This document shows, in pieces, positions 16,751 to 26,400 of a DNA stretch of 64,000 bases. The translations under genes were made by a program, and so were the position numbers. How positions within the stretch are numbered: position 1 is the first letter of the stretch; every line of letters starts with the position of its first letter. Source of the stretch: Flavobacterium marginilacus (lineage in GTDB: Bacteria; Bacteroidota; Bacteroidia; Flavobacteriales; Flavobacteriaceae); NCBI RefSeq assembly GCF_026870155.1, contig NZ_CP113975.1:1798001-1862000 (forward strand), in the 5' to 3' direction. The notes beneath the pieces were generated by a model that ran no database searches, was not told the origin of the DNA, and saw nothing but the letters and a program-made list of their open reading frames with translations.

Positions 16751-18856
16751 TTATTGTCCAATTGTTACAGTAACTGATATACTACCGATGTTATCAGCAA
16801 AACCCACCCCGTAAATTCCATCTAAATCATCATTAATACATAACTGCAGTTCACCCTGAACGTTATTTGGTACAGTTGCGCCCATACCAACAAAAAATAC
16901 AGTACCGCTTACTTGTCCTATCAGTGCACCTTCATTTTGGCCAGGCATTGTGTAACCTGGTTTCGCTGTTATGTATGAAGGGTTTCCGGCTGCGTTGTAA
17001 AGCCGTCCGCCGTTATCATTTGGATTTGCTGTCCAAAGACCGTTTTGATAAGCAATATTCACCGGGATGCCAGGGGTTACCATTACTCCTGTATTCTGCC
17101 ATTTTACATTGGCTTGTATAGTTGTAGGAGCAACGGTTAATAATGCAGGCATTGCTGTGCTTTGGCTTTGTCCGGAATTGGTAATATAAATTCCGTGAGG
17201 ACCTGCAGCAGTGTTTAGTCCCACATTTACTGTGATAAATAATGCGGTATAACTGCCCGGCATACTGTTTCCCGGTACTGCATAGTTAATGCCGGTTTGG
17301 ACAGAATTAACCACAGCAGTAATATTAGCATCATCAAAAGTTACCTTTGGGTAAGTAGAAGAATCGCCGGGCACTGCGGTACAGGTATCACTAATTAAAA
17401 CCATGTTTACTCCATTTGCCGATTTAAACAGTGTTGGCGGAATAAATGTACTGTTACTTAATAATGAAATGGGATGATTTACCGGATTTGGAACCATAGT
17501 GCTGTACATGGCATTAAAATAATCTGCATAAAACAGCTGTAATGGCTGTGCAAATGCAGGATCTTTTGAGCCTACAGCGTCATATCCTATCGGCTGTGTT
17601 GAGGTGGCATACGCGCTGGCAACAATCTGCATTTGGAAAGTTGATGCTATCTGTGACCCCCATTGTATCGGCTGGCCGTTTATTTTTATATCACTAACGG
17701 TATAATTTTTATCTGCAGGCACTTCAAATACTGCATGCAGAATAAAGTTCCCCGGCATCGGATTGCCGTATTGGTCATTTAATGTTTTAGAACCGCGTAC
17801 AATTTTCCAAAAAGCTGATGCATCAGTTCCATCTGGAGTTTTATAATTAGTAAAGTCAGGCATTTGTATGTACAGTCCCGGAGGATCGGCCAGTGTAGCA
17901 ACCTGAGGTACATTTGCAGTAAGAATACCATTTACAAGATTGTTTACATTTCCGCCAATTGTAGGGTCGCTGTTGCGGTTTTTTTGCCCGTATTGTGCAT
18001 CGCATAATAAATTGTTATAAAGCCTTTGAGGCCAAACAGTATTTCCAGTAGTGCCAGACGGATTATTGCGCTGAACGGTTGCAGCAGTTGCCAGCCCAAT
18101 CTCTGTTTGTAAAGTATTGGGTGTACTGGTTAAATGTATCGCACCTCCAGTAGTTTCAGAAGAAACAGTACCGCTGTTCCATTTGTTCAGCGGATTATAT
18201 ACTGGTCCTCCAGTAATTGGATTAACCGCACCAGACAGACTTAGATCTGCAAGCGTAATTTGCGGTTTGTTCAATACGGATTGATAAAGGGACACCACTT
18301 TATTAGGATCAACAAGCCAGAGGCTGTTCCAGTATTCTGGATTTTCACAGGTAAAATCAATGCGGGTAATCTGGTTTTTTGAGTTTCTTGTTACAGCCCA
18401 TTCGCAATATTCATCCTGCCAGCCTCTGGGACCATATGGAAAATATGGAATAGTTTGAGTAGGAGTACCGCATGGATTATTATTAATGAGACTCGGCATA
18501 TTGCCAGTATCGGCCATTTCGTTTAACTGATCTTGATTTGCGTTGGGAAAATTATAGTGCAGTCTTCCTGGAAAAGCAAACCATAAAACTGGGTAAGTAC
18601 TGCTTTTTGGATTATTCTGTATAGGATTGTAATAATTTGTAACACTAGGAGTATTGGTAGAATTCCAAGGATTGCTTAACATTCCCTGTTGTGTAAATTC
18701 ATCTAGATTTGAACTCCATAATGAATTCATAGCCGTCTGCTTAGCTGGATCATTCGGAAAATCTTGAATTCCAGCTGGCGTTCTGAATGTAAAACTGCCG
18801 CTAGTATTATTCAATACAGCGACATCATCCAGTTCGTTTGTGTTTTGTAATTCCAT
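16751..18856 (-). CDS. Uncharacterised protein with C-terminal LecA (PA-IL)-like domain
   Basis: A 701-residue protein with no obvious signal peptide at the chosen start. The N-terminal half carries a Trp/Cys-rich block near residues 145-180 (GPRGWQDEYCEWAV, then IDFTCENPEYW) that looks conserved but unnamed. The last 110 residues resemble the Pseudomonas galactophilic lectin PA-IL/LecA: an IAYQNGLWTANPND opening, GALIGQVSG, VPNNVQGELQL and a closing INDD...YG...DN-GS pattern, which in LecA supplies calcium and galactose ligands. The lectin relationship is from memory of the PA-IL sequence. It is co-directional with and upstream of the haem protein, and likely cotranscribed. The function is unknown. 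Confidence 0.55.
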   Translation of the reverse strand: MELQNTNELDDVAVLNNTSGSFTFRTPAGIQDFPNDPAKQTAMNSLWSSNLDEFTQQGMLSNPWNSTNTPSVTNYYNPIQNNPKSSTYPVLWFAFPGRLHYNFPNANQDQLNEMADTGNMPSLINNNPCGTPTQTIPYFPYGPRGWQDEYCEWAVTRNSKNQITRIDFTCENPEYWNSLWLVDPNKVVSLYQSVLNKPQITLADLSLSGAVNPITGGPVYNPLNKWNSGTVSSETTGGAIHLTSTPNTLQTEIGLATAATVQRNNPSGTTGNTVWPQRLYNNLLCDAQYGQKNRNSDPTIGGNVNNLVNGILTANVPQVATLADPPGLYIQMPDFTNYKTPDGTDASAFWKIVRGSKTLNDQYGNPMPGNFILHAVFEVPADKNYTVSDIKINGQPIQWGSQIASTFQMQIVASAYATSTQPIGYDAVGSKDPAFAQPLQLFYADYFNAMYSTMVPNPVNHPISLLSNSTFIPPTLFKSANGVNMVLISDTCTAVPGDSSTYPKVTFDDANITAVVNSVQTGINYAVPGNSMPGSYTALFITVNVGLNTAAGPHGIYITNSGQSQSTAMPALLTVAPTTIQANVKWQNTGVMVTPGIPVNIAYQNGLWTANPNDNGGRLYNAAGNPSYITAKPGYTMPGQNEGALIGQVSGTVFFVGMGATVPNNVQGELQLCINDDLDGIYGVGFADNIGSISVTVTIGQ

Positions 18857-19377
18857 AATGTTAGTTTTTTGTGATTTAAGGGGTTTAAAAAAATTGCAAT
18901 TAAATTTTTGAAAAAAAATGCTGTCCGAGTCAAATACCCAGACAGTAAGTACCCCTGAACTGGAAATACTTTTGGCTGTAAAAAATAAGCCTGTTTATTA
19001 ATGGCTTTTTTTAACTTTTCGAAGCATAGTGTTTGGGGATTGCCTACATTTCGAATGACACATAAACTTTTATACATCTTATTTATAGCTTAAAATTACT
19101 TTAGATACCAAATTAATTCTTAAAAATTGGCATAAGAAGAAGATTACATGTCATGAAGCGATGTATTAGGGTATGGAAATGTTTATCTGATATTTTTGTC
19201 TTTAATATGTTGAATTTTAGATTTTTAGATTTTAATAAATTAAGGGTTAATAGGTATGATTTTAATAAAAACTTTTGATGTGCGTTAACTGAAAATATTG
19301 ATGCTTATTACATTTATTGTATAAATAACAGCACTGCTGAAAATGTAATTTTATTGAACAGTTTAAAATGTTTTGCT
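18857..19377. other. Gene-free AT-rich stretch
   Basis: About 520 bp upstream of the lectin-like gene and the M48 pseudogene. Short open frames in it have no coding character. It probably contains the promoter of the minus-strand lectin-cytochrome operon, but no box is clear enough to place. Confidence 0.4.
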
Positions 19378-19805
19378 GTGAAAAAATACTTATTATTAGG
19401 TGATGGATTGTGTTTGATTGGATTGTTGTTTTCCTGTGCACAAAATCCATTTACAGGAAAAAAGAGTTTGAATTTTGTGTCCAGCAGCCAATTATTTCCA
19501 TCTTCATTTATGCCGTATGAAACATTTCTAAAAGAAAATAAAGTTCAGGATGCGCCGCGTGTTGAAAATGTCGGAATGAAAATAAAGTCAGCTGCAGAGC
19601 GTTGGTAAAAACTAACTGATATTCAGAATATTTAAATGGTTATCAGTGGAAATACAAACTGGCAGAAAATAAAGAAGTGAATGCAGTATGTTTTTTTTTG
19701 TAAAAAGAGCTGTATGACGAGAGTCCGCTGATTTAATAATTTTGATTGTTTTTATGGCTAAAGAATACAGTTGTGCTAATGTCCAAAGTCATTTTCCGCA
19801 TGATT
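19378..19805 (+). pseudogene. Degraded M48-family metalloprotease lipoprotein gene
   Basis: The first frame reads a lipoprotein signal (LIGLLFSCAQNPFTGKK) then LNFVSSSQLFPSSF and a helix ending AAERW, the usual N-terminus of flavobacterial M48 peptidases, and stops at 19606-19608. Further on, a shifted frame (from about 19626) reads YLNGYQWKYKLAENKEVNA, the next conserved block of the family. It is followed after another break by ELYDESPLI, a C-terminal block. The HExxH catalytic centre is absent, so an internal deletion plus frameshifts have destroyed the gene. Probable original start GTG or a mutated ATG near 19378. Confidence 0.7.
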
Positions 19806-19814
19806 AAAAATAAA

Positions 19815-19838
19815 AAGAGGGACTGAAAAGTCCCTCTT
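19815..19838 (-). terminator. Hairpin terminator of the GH2 gene
   Basis: A perfect 10-bp stem (19815-19824/19829-19838) with a four-base GAAA loop, flanked by A/T runs on both sides. It lies about 30 bp past the GH2 stop codon. Confidence 0.8.
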
Positions 19839-19867
19839 AAAAATAAATCCCAGTATTAAAAATTGGA

Positions 19868-22855
19868 CTATAATATCGGTTCGTAAAACTCTACTTCAAC
19901 AATTGGTAGTTCTCCATTTGATTTTTGTTCTGGTTTTAATCCTGCTGCATCTACTTTTCCGGTAATTTCAACTAGATTTATTTCGCTGCTATTTTCAGCA
20001 GATGCAGACAATTCAATTTTAACTTTTTTCCCAAAAACAGGCTTACAGTCCAAAGTCACATATCCCAAACTAGTAGGCGTTACTCCGTTGAAAATTTCTT
20101 TGCCGTCTACGAAAATGCGTAAAGGATATTTTTTGCTTCTCCAGCCAGCGAGCTTTAATACCACTTGGTTTATTTGGGCTTCACGTTCCAATTCATATTC
20201 AATGACCGGGCTGGCATCTTTAGTGTTTGACCATTGCGTTAATTCATCATCATCATAACTTTTGACTGCGTCAGATTCATTTGAGGAAGTTTTTGCCGAA
20301 ATAATTCGGATCGGTGTTCGTGACACTTTAAACGATGGTGTCTGCGGAGTAGGTCCTTTTTTCAGATAAGAAGGCAGTTTATTACTCGGCATAACTGTTG
20401 TTAGTTTACCATTTTCAGCAGCAATTGTTTTAATTATCAGCTCCGCTGATTTTAAATCTTTAGAGATTGCTTTTATTTTAATTTCACCTTGTTTTTCTCC
20501 AGCTCTGAGCATTATGCGGTTAACGCCGCATTCTACAGGAATACTTTTTGAACCAATATAATTATCTGGTCCCTGAGCAATTCCTCCCACAAAAGTACCC
20601 TGTCCCTGAACATCAAAATCAATCATATTCAGTGCCGTGGGGCATCTGCTGCCATTGGCATCTACAACTTCTACCTGTACAAGTACAATATCACTTCCGT
20701 CAGCCAGTGTGCCTCCGGGTCTTTGGATACTGCTTAGTTTTACAGTAGCAGGTTTTCCCGCAGTCTTAATCTGGGTTTCGCATATTTTTTTATTAGCAGT
20801 GTTATATCCAACAGCAGTAATACTTCCAGGCTCAAACTTTACATTTTCAAAGCTGAATAAAAATCTTTTAGACTGTGTGCCTCTGCCAAGACTTTTACCG
20901 TTGATAAATAATTCTACAGCATCTGCAGTTGATACTACGGTTACTTTTTTTGTAACAGCGCTGTCATAATTCCAGTGTCCTATAATGTGAATATCTGGAT
21001 TTTCAATATCGACCCATCCATTCCAGATAACCTGATGTGCAAAAAAGCCTTCCTTTGGTATTCTCATAGGGTCAACTTCACCGCTTCTTCTGTAATTTTC
21101 GGCTCCTCTAAAGTGAGTATTGCTGTCTGAAAAAATTATATTTACCCCTCCCGAACTCACTCTTGTTCCCGTTCCCGGACGTTCAGTATAGTAGTCATAC
21201 CAGCGTGTTACATCTTCTATGGCATGAGCATCCTGATTGTGGTTGTAAGAGCTGGCATCAGTAATTTTACTTCCGTTTACATTGGTATGATTTGTGCCGC
21301 CGGTTCCTTCTTTATGAAATGGAGTAGTGAGTTCGTCCCAATATTTACGAAGACCTTCGTCTCTGCTGTATTCTGTAGCCCAAAAAGGAAGTCTCGCACT
21401 TTTATTGATGTACAGCATTTCGCCACCGTATTCAGCGATTTTGCTGTCCAGCATTTCACGGCTTCCTATCGCACGGCCGCCAAAAGGATCGTACATATTT
21501 TTAATGGCTTTCATTTCTGCCATATGTTCCTCGGAAATGCTTTCATTTCCTGATTCGTAAAATAAAATACTAGGGTTGTTGCGGTTATAAATGATTGCAT
21601 CGCGCATTAACTCTGTGCGCTGTTCCCATCTGCGTCCGGTAACATCTTTTTCGGAATCACCGGCAGGCATTGCCTGAATGAGTCCAACTCTGTCACAAGA
21701 CTCTACATCCTGTTTCCAAGGGGTAATGTGCATCCAGCGTACTAAATTTCCATTGCTTTCAATCATCTGGCTGTTACTGTAATCACTCATCCATGCAGGT
21801 ACAGACATACCCAGAGACGGCCATTCGTTACTCGTTCGCTGTGCATAGCCATGCATCATAATAACGCGGTCGTTCAGCCAGATCATGCCTTTCTCGAATT
21901 TCGTTTTACGGAATCCAGTGCGTATCGTAGTTTTATCAGCTATTTTATTATTGACTATTAATTCGCTCCGAACATTATATAAGTAGCCGTATCCCCAGCT
22001 CCAAAAATTTAAATTATTTACTATTTTTGATGCTTTTAAATCGATTTCTTTTCCAGGCTGTACAATGGCAGGTGCACCTGTGAATGCTGCAACTGTTTTA
22101 CCGTCCATGTCTTGGATAGTCAATTTTAGATGAGCATTGACTGCATCAGGGCTTTCATTTTTTACTTGTGAAGAAACATTTATTAGAGCTTTTTTATTCG
22201 GAATATCAAAATCTGAAGCATAGACATACGTTCCGGTTGTTCCTAGTGTTGAAAATAATGGAAGAGTCTGGTATACATTTGATTTTATGTGCAGATATAC
22301 ATTTTTGGAAATTCCGCCATAGTTTGCATTGAAGTTTTTATCATTCCATTGAAATCCTGAACCTGTCGCTTTCTCTTTGTATTTCCAGTCATTGTCGGTT
22401 TTAACGGCTATTATGTTGTTCATTGGAAATGGATTTAAAAATGACGTGATATCAAAACCAAAAGCCATTGCTCCATTTTCATGTCTTCCTATGAATTTTC
22501 CATTTACATAGATTTCTCCCATTTGTCTAACACCTTCAAATTCGATGAAGATTTTTTTGCTTTTTGCTTCGGCTGGGAGCTGAAATGTTTTGCGGTACCA
22601 GGCAATATCTGTAGAGAGGTTTGCAATATCAAGTTTAAATGCTTCAGCTTGATTCCATGCATACGGAAGATTCACTTTTGTCCAGTCAGCGTCACTGAAA
22701 TCTGTATTTTTTGCTTGTTCAGCATCGCCTCTCTGGAGTCTCCAGTCATAATTAAAATTATATTTGACTCCATCTAAATTTTGCTTCTGTGCAAAAACTC
22801 CACAAGTGAGGAGCAGTAATAAACTGTAAACGTAATAAGATAACTTGCTATTCAT
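19868..22855 (-). CDS. Secreted GH2 beta-galactosidase-like glycoside hydrolase
   Basis: A 995-residue enzyme with a signal peptide ending in VFAQ. Domain order: GH2 sugar-binding jelly roll (about 40-190, with IFIEFEGVRQMGEIYVNG), immunoglobulin-like domain (about 200-310), TIM barrel (about 315-600), a DUF4982-like and further Ig-like domains (about 640-810), and a C-terminal discoidin/CBM32-like domain (about 845-965). The probable acid/base is the Glu in YESGNES near 436 and the nucleophile the Glu in WATEYSR near 495. GH2 members of this shape are usually beta-galactosidases, but glucuronidase or another activity cannot be excluded. It is the first enzyme of the locus and is followed by a terminator. 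Confidence 0.8.
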   Translation of the reverse strand: MNSKLSYYVYSLLLLLTCGVFAQKQNLDGVKYNFNYDWRLQRGDAEQAKNTDFSDADWTKVNLPYAWNQAEAFKLDIANLSTDIAWYRKTFQLPAEAKSKKIFIEFEGVRQMGEIYVNGKFIGRHENGAMAFGFDITSFLNPFPMNNIIAVKTDNDWKYKEKATGSGFQWNDKNFNANYGGISKNVYLHIKSNVYQTLPLFSTLGTTGTYVYASDFDIPNKKALINVSSQVKNESPDAVNAHLKLTIQDMDGKTVAAFTGAPAIVQPGKEIDLKASKIVNNLNFWSWGYGYLYNVRSELIVNNKIADKTTIRTGFRKTKFEKGMIWLNDRVIMMHGYAQRTSNEWPSLGMSVPAWMSDYSNSQMIESNGNLVRWMHITPWKQDVESCDRVGLIQAMPAGDSEKDVTGRRWEQRTELMRDAIIYNRNNPSILFYESGNESISEEHMAEMKAIKNMYDPFGGRAIGSREMLDSKIAEYGGEMLYINKSARLPFWATEYSRDEGLRKYWDELTTPFHKEGTGGTNHTNVNGSKITDASSYNHNQDAHAIEDVTRWYDYYTERPGTGTRVSSGGVNIIFSDSNTHFRGAENYRRSGEVDPMRIPKEGFFAHQVIWNGWVDIENPDIHIIGHWNYDSAVTKKVTVVSTADAVELFINGKSLGRGTQSKRFLFSFENVKFEPGSITAVGYNTANKKICETQIKTAGKPATVKLSSIQRPGGTLADGSDIVLVQVEVVDANGSRCPTALNMIDFDVQGQGTFVGGIAQGPDNYIGSKSIPVECGVNRIMLRAGEKQGEIKIKAISKDLKSAELIIKTIAAENGKLTTVMPSNKLPSYLKKGPTPQTPSFKVSRTPIRIISAKTSSNESDAVKSYDDDELTQWSNTKDASPVIEYELEREAQINQVVLKLAGWRSKKYPLRIFVDGKEIFNGVTPTSLGYVTLDCKPVFGKKVKIELSASAENSSEINLVEITGKVDAAGLKPEQKSNGELPIVEVEFYEPIL

Positions 22856-22920
22856 TTTTGGTTTTAAAATAAGTTATTAATAGTGGAAAATTTCAGCTTG
22901 GTAAAGGGCTGAAGCTTTAG

Positions 22921-22928
22921 CAAATTTA
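22921..22928 (-). promoter_or_regulatory. Possible -7 box for the GH2 gene (TAAATTTG)
   Basis: It fits TAnnTTTG on the minus strand, 66 bp upstream of the GH2 start. No -33 element is evident, so support is weak. Confidence 0.25.
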
Positions 22929-23059
22929 GATGTAAGACCTTATTTTCTGCTATCAGTTACTGCCAATTTATATCATATACTGCCAAATGAACAGAGTGCT
23001 GGGGAGTTTTGTTCTGTTTTAATGTTTTGATATATAGTTAGTTGTTTGTTTTTTATTTT

Positions 23060-23208
23060 ATGACTATCCTTAACTAATACCAAACAGATTGAATCAGCCA
23101 CAGATTAAAAAGATTTACACAGATTTTTTTAAAAACAGTACTGAAATCTGTGAGAATCTATGTAATCAGTGGTAAAAAAAATACATGGTATTATTTGCAG
23201 ACAGTCAT
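23060..23208. mobile_element. MITE-like element, family A (inverted copy)
   Basis: 149 bp bounded by ATGACTATC (23060-23068) and GACAGTCAT (23200-23208), which pair at 8 of 9 positions. In reverse complement it aligns along its length with 5115-5262. It lies between the GH2 gene and its upstream HTCS gene. Confidence 0.6.
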
Positions 23209-23291
23209 ATTTTATTTTTTGGAATAAAAAATACAAGCAAGTAAATCAGATACAGGAGAATTTGTCAAATAAAAGATATTGACGGTAGCGA

Positions 23292-23460
23292 GGCATTCGG
23301 ATTTAAAAAAAGATAAACACGAATTTCACCAATTAACACTAATTCTTATCAAAATTGAAATCAAATTTTACAACTTTTTACAGTATCGAATATTTTGTGT
23401 AATTAAACAGCAATCTTAATTCGTGCAAATTAGTGTAAGAAACTTTTAAAAGCGAATGCC
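23292..23460. mobile_element. MITE-like element, family B
   Basis: 169 bp, nearly identical in its interior to 10578-10755 and 60783-60957. It has an intact right terminus ending GAATGCC and a diverged left terminus. It lies just after the stop of the HTCS gene. Confidence 0.7.
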
Positions 23461-23492
23461 GTGTGACGATAGAAAATTATTGAAAAAGTAAT

Positions 23493-26400
23493 TTATGATT
23501 TACTATATTGCGAAGGACTGCATCCAAAATGTTTTGAAAAAGTCCGTGAAAAATTAGAAGCTTCGGTAAATCCTACTTTGTAGGCAATCTGAGAAATATT
23601 GAGGTCAGAATTTTTGAGTAAGTCTGCAGCATGCTCCATTCGGACTTTTGTGATAAATTCATGTACTGTAGATCCGCTGACTGCTTTTATTTTTCGATAA
23701 AGCTGTCTTTGGCTGATTTTAATTTTCTGCGCCAGTATTTCAGGGTTTAAATCTGTTTCTTCGATATGAGAGCTAATGATGTCTGTAACTTTTTCAATAA
23801 AAATTTTATCTAAGTCTGCCGATTCTTCCTTCAGCTGATTTAGATTCGTAATGCTGGATAATCGGTTTAAAAGAATTGTTCTGTTTTCTAAGACGCTTTT
23901 GATCTGGGCTTTTAAAATTTCAACACTGAAAGGTTTCGTCACATATGCTTCAGCGCCTAATTCATATCCTTCGATCTGGTTTTCATTAGATCCTTTTGCA
24001 GTCAGTAAAATTATTGGAATATGACAGGTGCTTTCATTTGTTTTTAGTTCTCTGCAGAGCTGTGTGCCTTCCATTTCGGGCATCATAATATCAGAAATGA
24101 CGAGGTCTGGTATTTGCTGTATAGCTGTTTCCAAACCTTTTTTTCCATTGTATTCCTGAATGATAATGTATTTGTTTTTTAATTCATTATGCAGGTAAGC
24201 CTGGACATCAGGATTGTCTTCTACAATGAGTAAGGTAGGAATATTTGAATCTGCCGGTGTATTTATCTGCTCTGGATTATTCCCTGAAGGTTCTGCGTAA
24301 GACGCTGGAATGTGCTGTACCGGTAATTCTTCAGATTTGGCATACGGCAGTATAATGCAGGCTTTAGTGCCAGTACCTGCTCCGCTTTCAATAGTGATGC
24401 TTCCGCCTAAAAAATCAACAAGGCTTTTTGTCAGCGATAAGCCAATTCCTGAGGAATAACCATGAAATGGGCTTGGACCTGTATTGTTAAAGGGCTCAAA
24501 TATTTTTTCTAATTCCTGCGCTTCGATGCCAATGCCGTTGTCTTCAACTATGATTTCCAAAGTATTTTTTTCTTTGTCAGCAAAAGCTGAAAATAATACT
24601 TTGCCTCCGTCTGGAGTATATTTTAATGCATTTGACAATATATTAATTAGTATTTGATCTGTTTTTTCGAAATCCAAATAAACATTTAGGGAACTTTCTT
24701 CAATCTGAAGTTTGAAGTCAATGCTGCGTTTTTCTGCTATGTATTTAAAAGTGTTATAGCATTCTGTTATGAAAGCATTAAAATCCTGAGTGCTTATGTT
24801 TAATTTTAGTTTTCCTATTTCTGATTTTCTAAAATCCAAAATCTGCTGAATCAGCTTGGTAAGGTAATTTAGGTTTCTATTTATTATTGAGAAATAAAGC
24901 GCTTTTTCATCTGCTGGGAGCTGTTTGTTTTCCAGCTGTTTTATTGGATCAGCAATCAGTGTTAAAGGTGTTTTTAAATCATGTGAAATATTGGTGAAAA
25001 ATTCTAATTTTTCTAAATTTAGTTCTTTTTCTTTCTGCGCATTTAATAGGGCAGATCGGACTTCGTTTTTAAGGCGGTCTCTATCAAGCATCTCTTTGAA
25101 TACCCAGTAAACAGTACCGATTAACAGAAAAAGAAAGAGTGCTTTTGCCAGCCAGGTTTCAAACCATCGGGCACCTATTTGTATCCCAAGTGTCTGAACA
25201 GTAGATTTGGTATCATTAGGAGAGACTATGTGTGCTTTGAAAGTATAACTTCCAGGAGGAATTTTATTGTAGGTGATTTTACTGCCGCTGGTTTTAATCC
25301 ATTTGTCTTCATATCCTTCGAGCATATACTCGAGAACTTCTTTGTTTGTTTTGCTGTAATTTAAAGAAGCTAGTTCAATTGTAAAATTTCGGTTTTCGTA
25401 ATCCAATTTTATTTGCTGTGTCTGCGAAAGGTTCTGAGTTAAAATATCCTGTCCATTAATCGGATTCATAGGGATTACTTTCTCATTAGAGATATACAGA
25501 TTTTTAAAGATAAGTTTATTATTATCTTCAATATTCTTTATTTTATCTGGGTTAAAAACCACATAGCCATTTCTGTCTCCAAAATATATTTTTTGATCTG
25601 CAGTGTCTTTGTAAAAAGCTCTTTCCGAGAATGTCCATGACCCAAATAGGTCTTCTTTCTGGTAATTGGATACTCTATTAGAAACAATATCGACCATTGA
25701 TATTCCCTGCTTGTGTGCTATCCAAAGATTTCCGTTATTGTCATCGGTTATAGAAGATATGTAGGTATTTGGGATTTCTGAAAGAAGCTGTACTTTTTCT
25801 ATACGTATAGATTTTTCTTTAATAGAAATCCTGTTCAGACCTTCACTGGTGCCGGTCCAGATTATACCTCGTTTGTCCTTGTGAAGCGCGAAAACAATAT
25901 TGTCCGAAATATGCATGCGGTTTTTTTGAAAGGTATTTAACTGCAGTCTGCTGTGTATTTCTCCTTTGTTATCTATTTGGACAGTTATAATGCCGCTTCC
26001 TTCTGTTGCCAGCCAAAGCTCATGACTGCTGACAGACAGTATATCCATAACACTGTGGCCATTTATGTCTTTGGCTAAATCAAAAAAACGGATTGTCAGG
26101 TCTGCTAAATTTACTTGTGCAATACCATCAAACAAACCGACCCATAAATAGTTGGGCTCCGATGTTTTTAAGGCAAATACGGACCATGTCTCCAGTTTTG
26201 GAGCGAGTACATTATTTATTATTGCTTTACACTGATTCGTTTTTGGATCATAACATTCGAGTCCGCTGATACCGCCAATCCATATTCTGTCTTTACTGTC
26301 CTTAAATAATGTACGTACATTTTTGATTCTGCTGTTTGATCTATAGAAAGGATGGCTGGAATCGAGCTTATTGTTTTTATAGATAAGAATGCCTTCATCA

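Noticed and set aside
18811..19077. Small open frame upstream of the lectin-like gene
   Set aside because: It overlaps the start of a well-supported gene in another frame and has no signal, domain or codon pattern of its own.
21277..21459. Antisense open frames within the GH2 gene
   Set aside because: They are shadows of a long gene with clear domain and active-site motifs.
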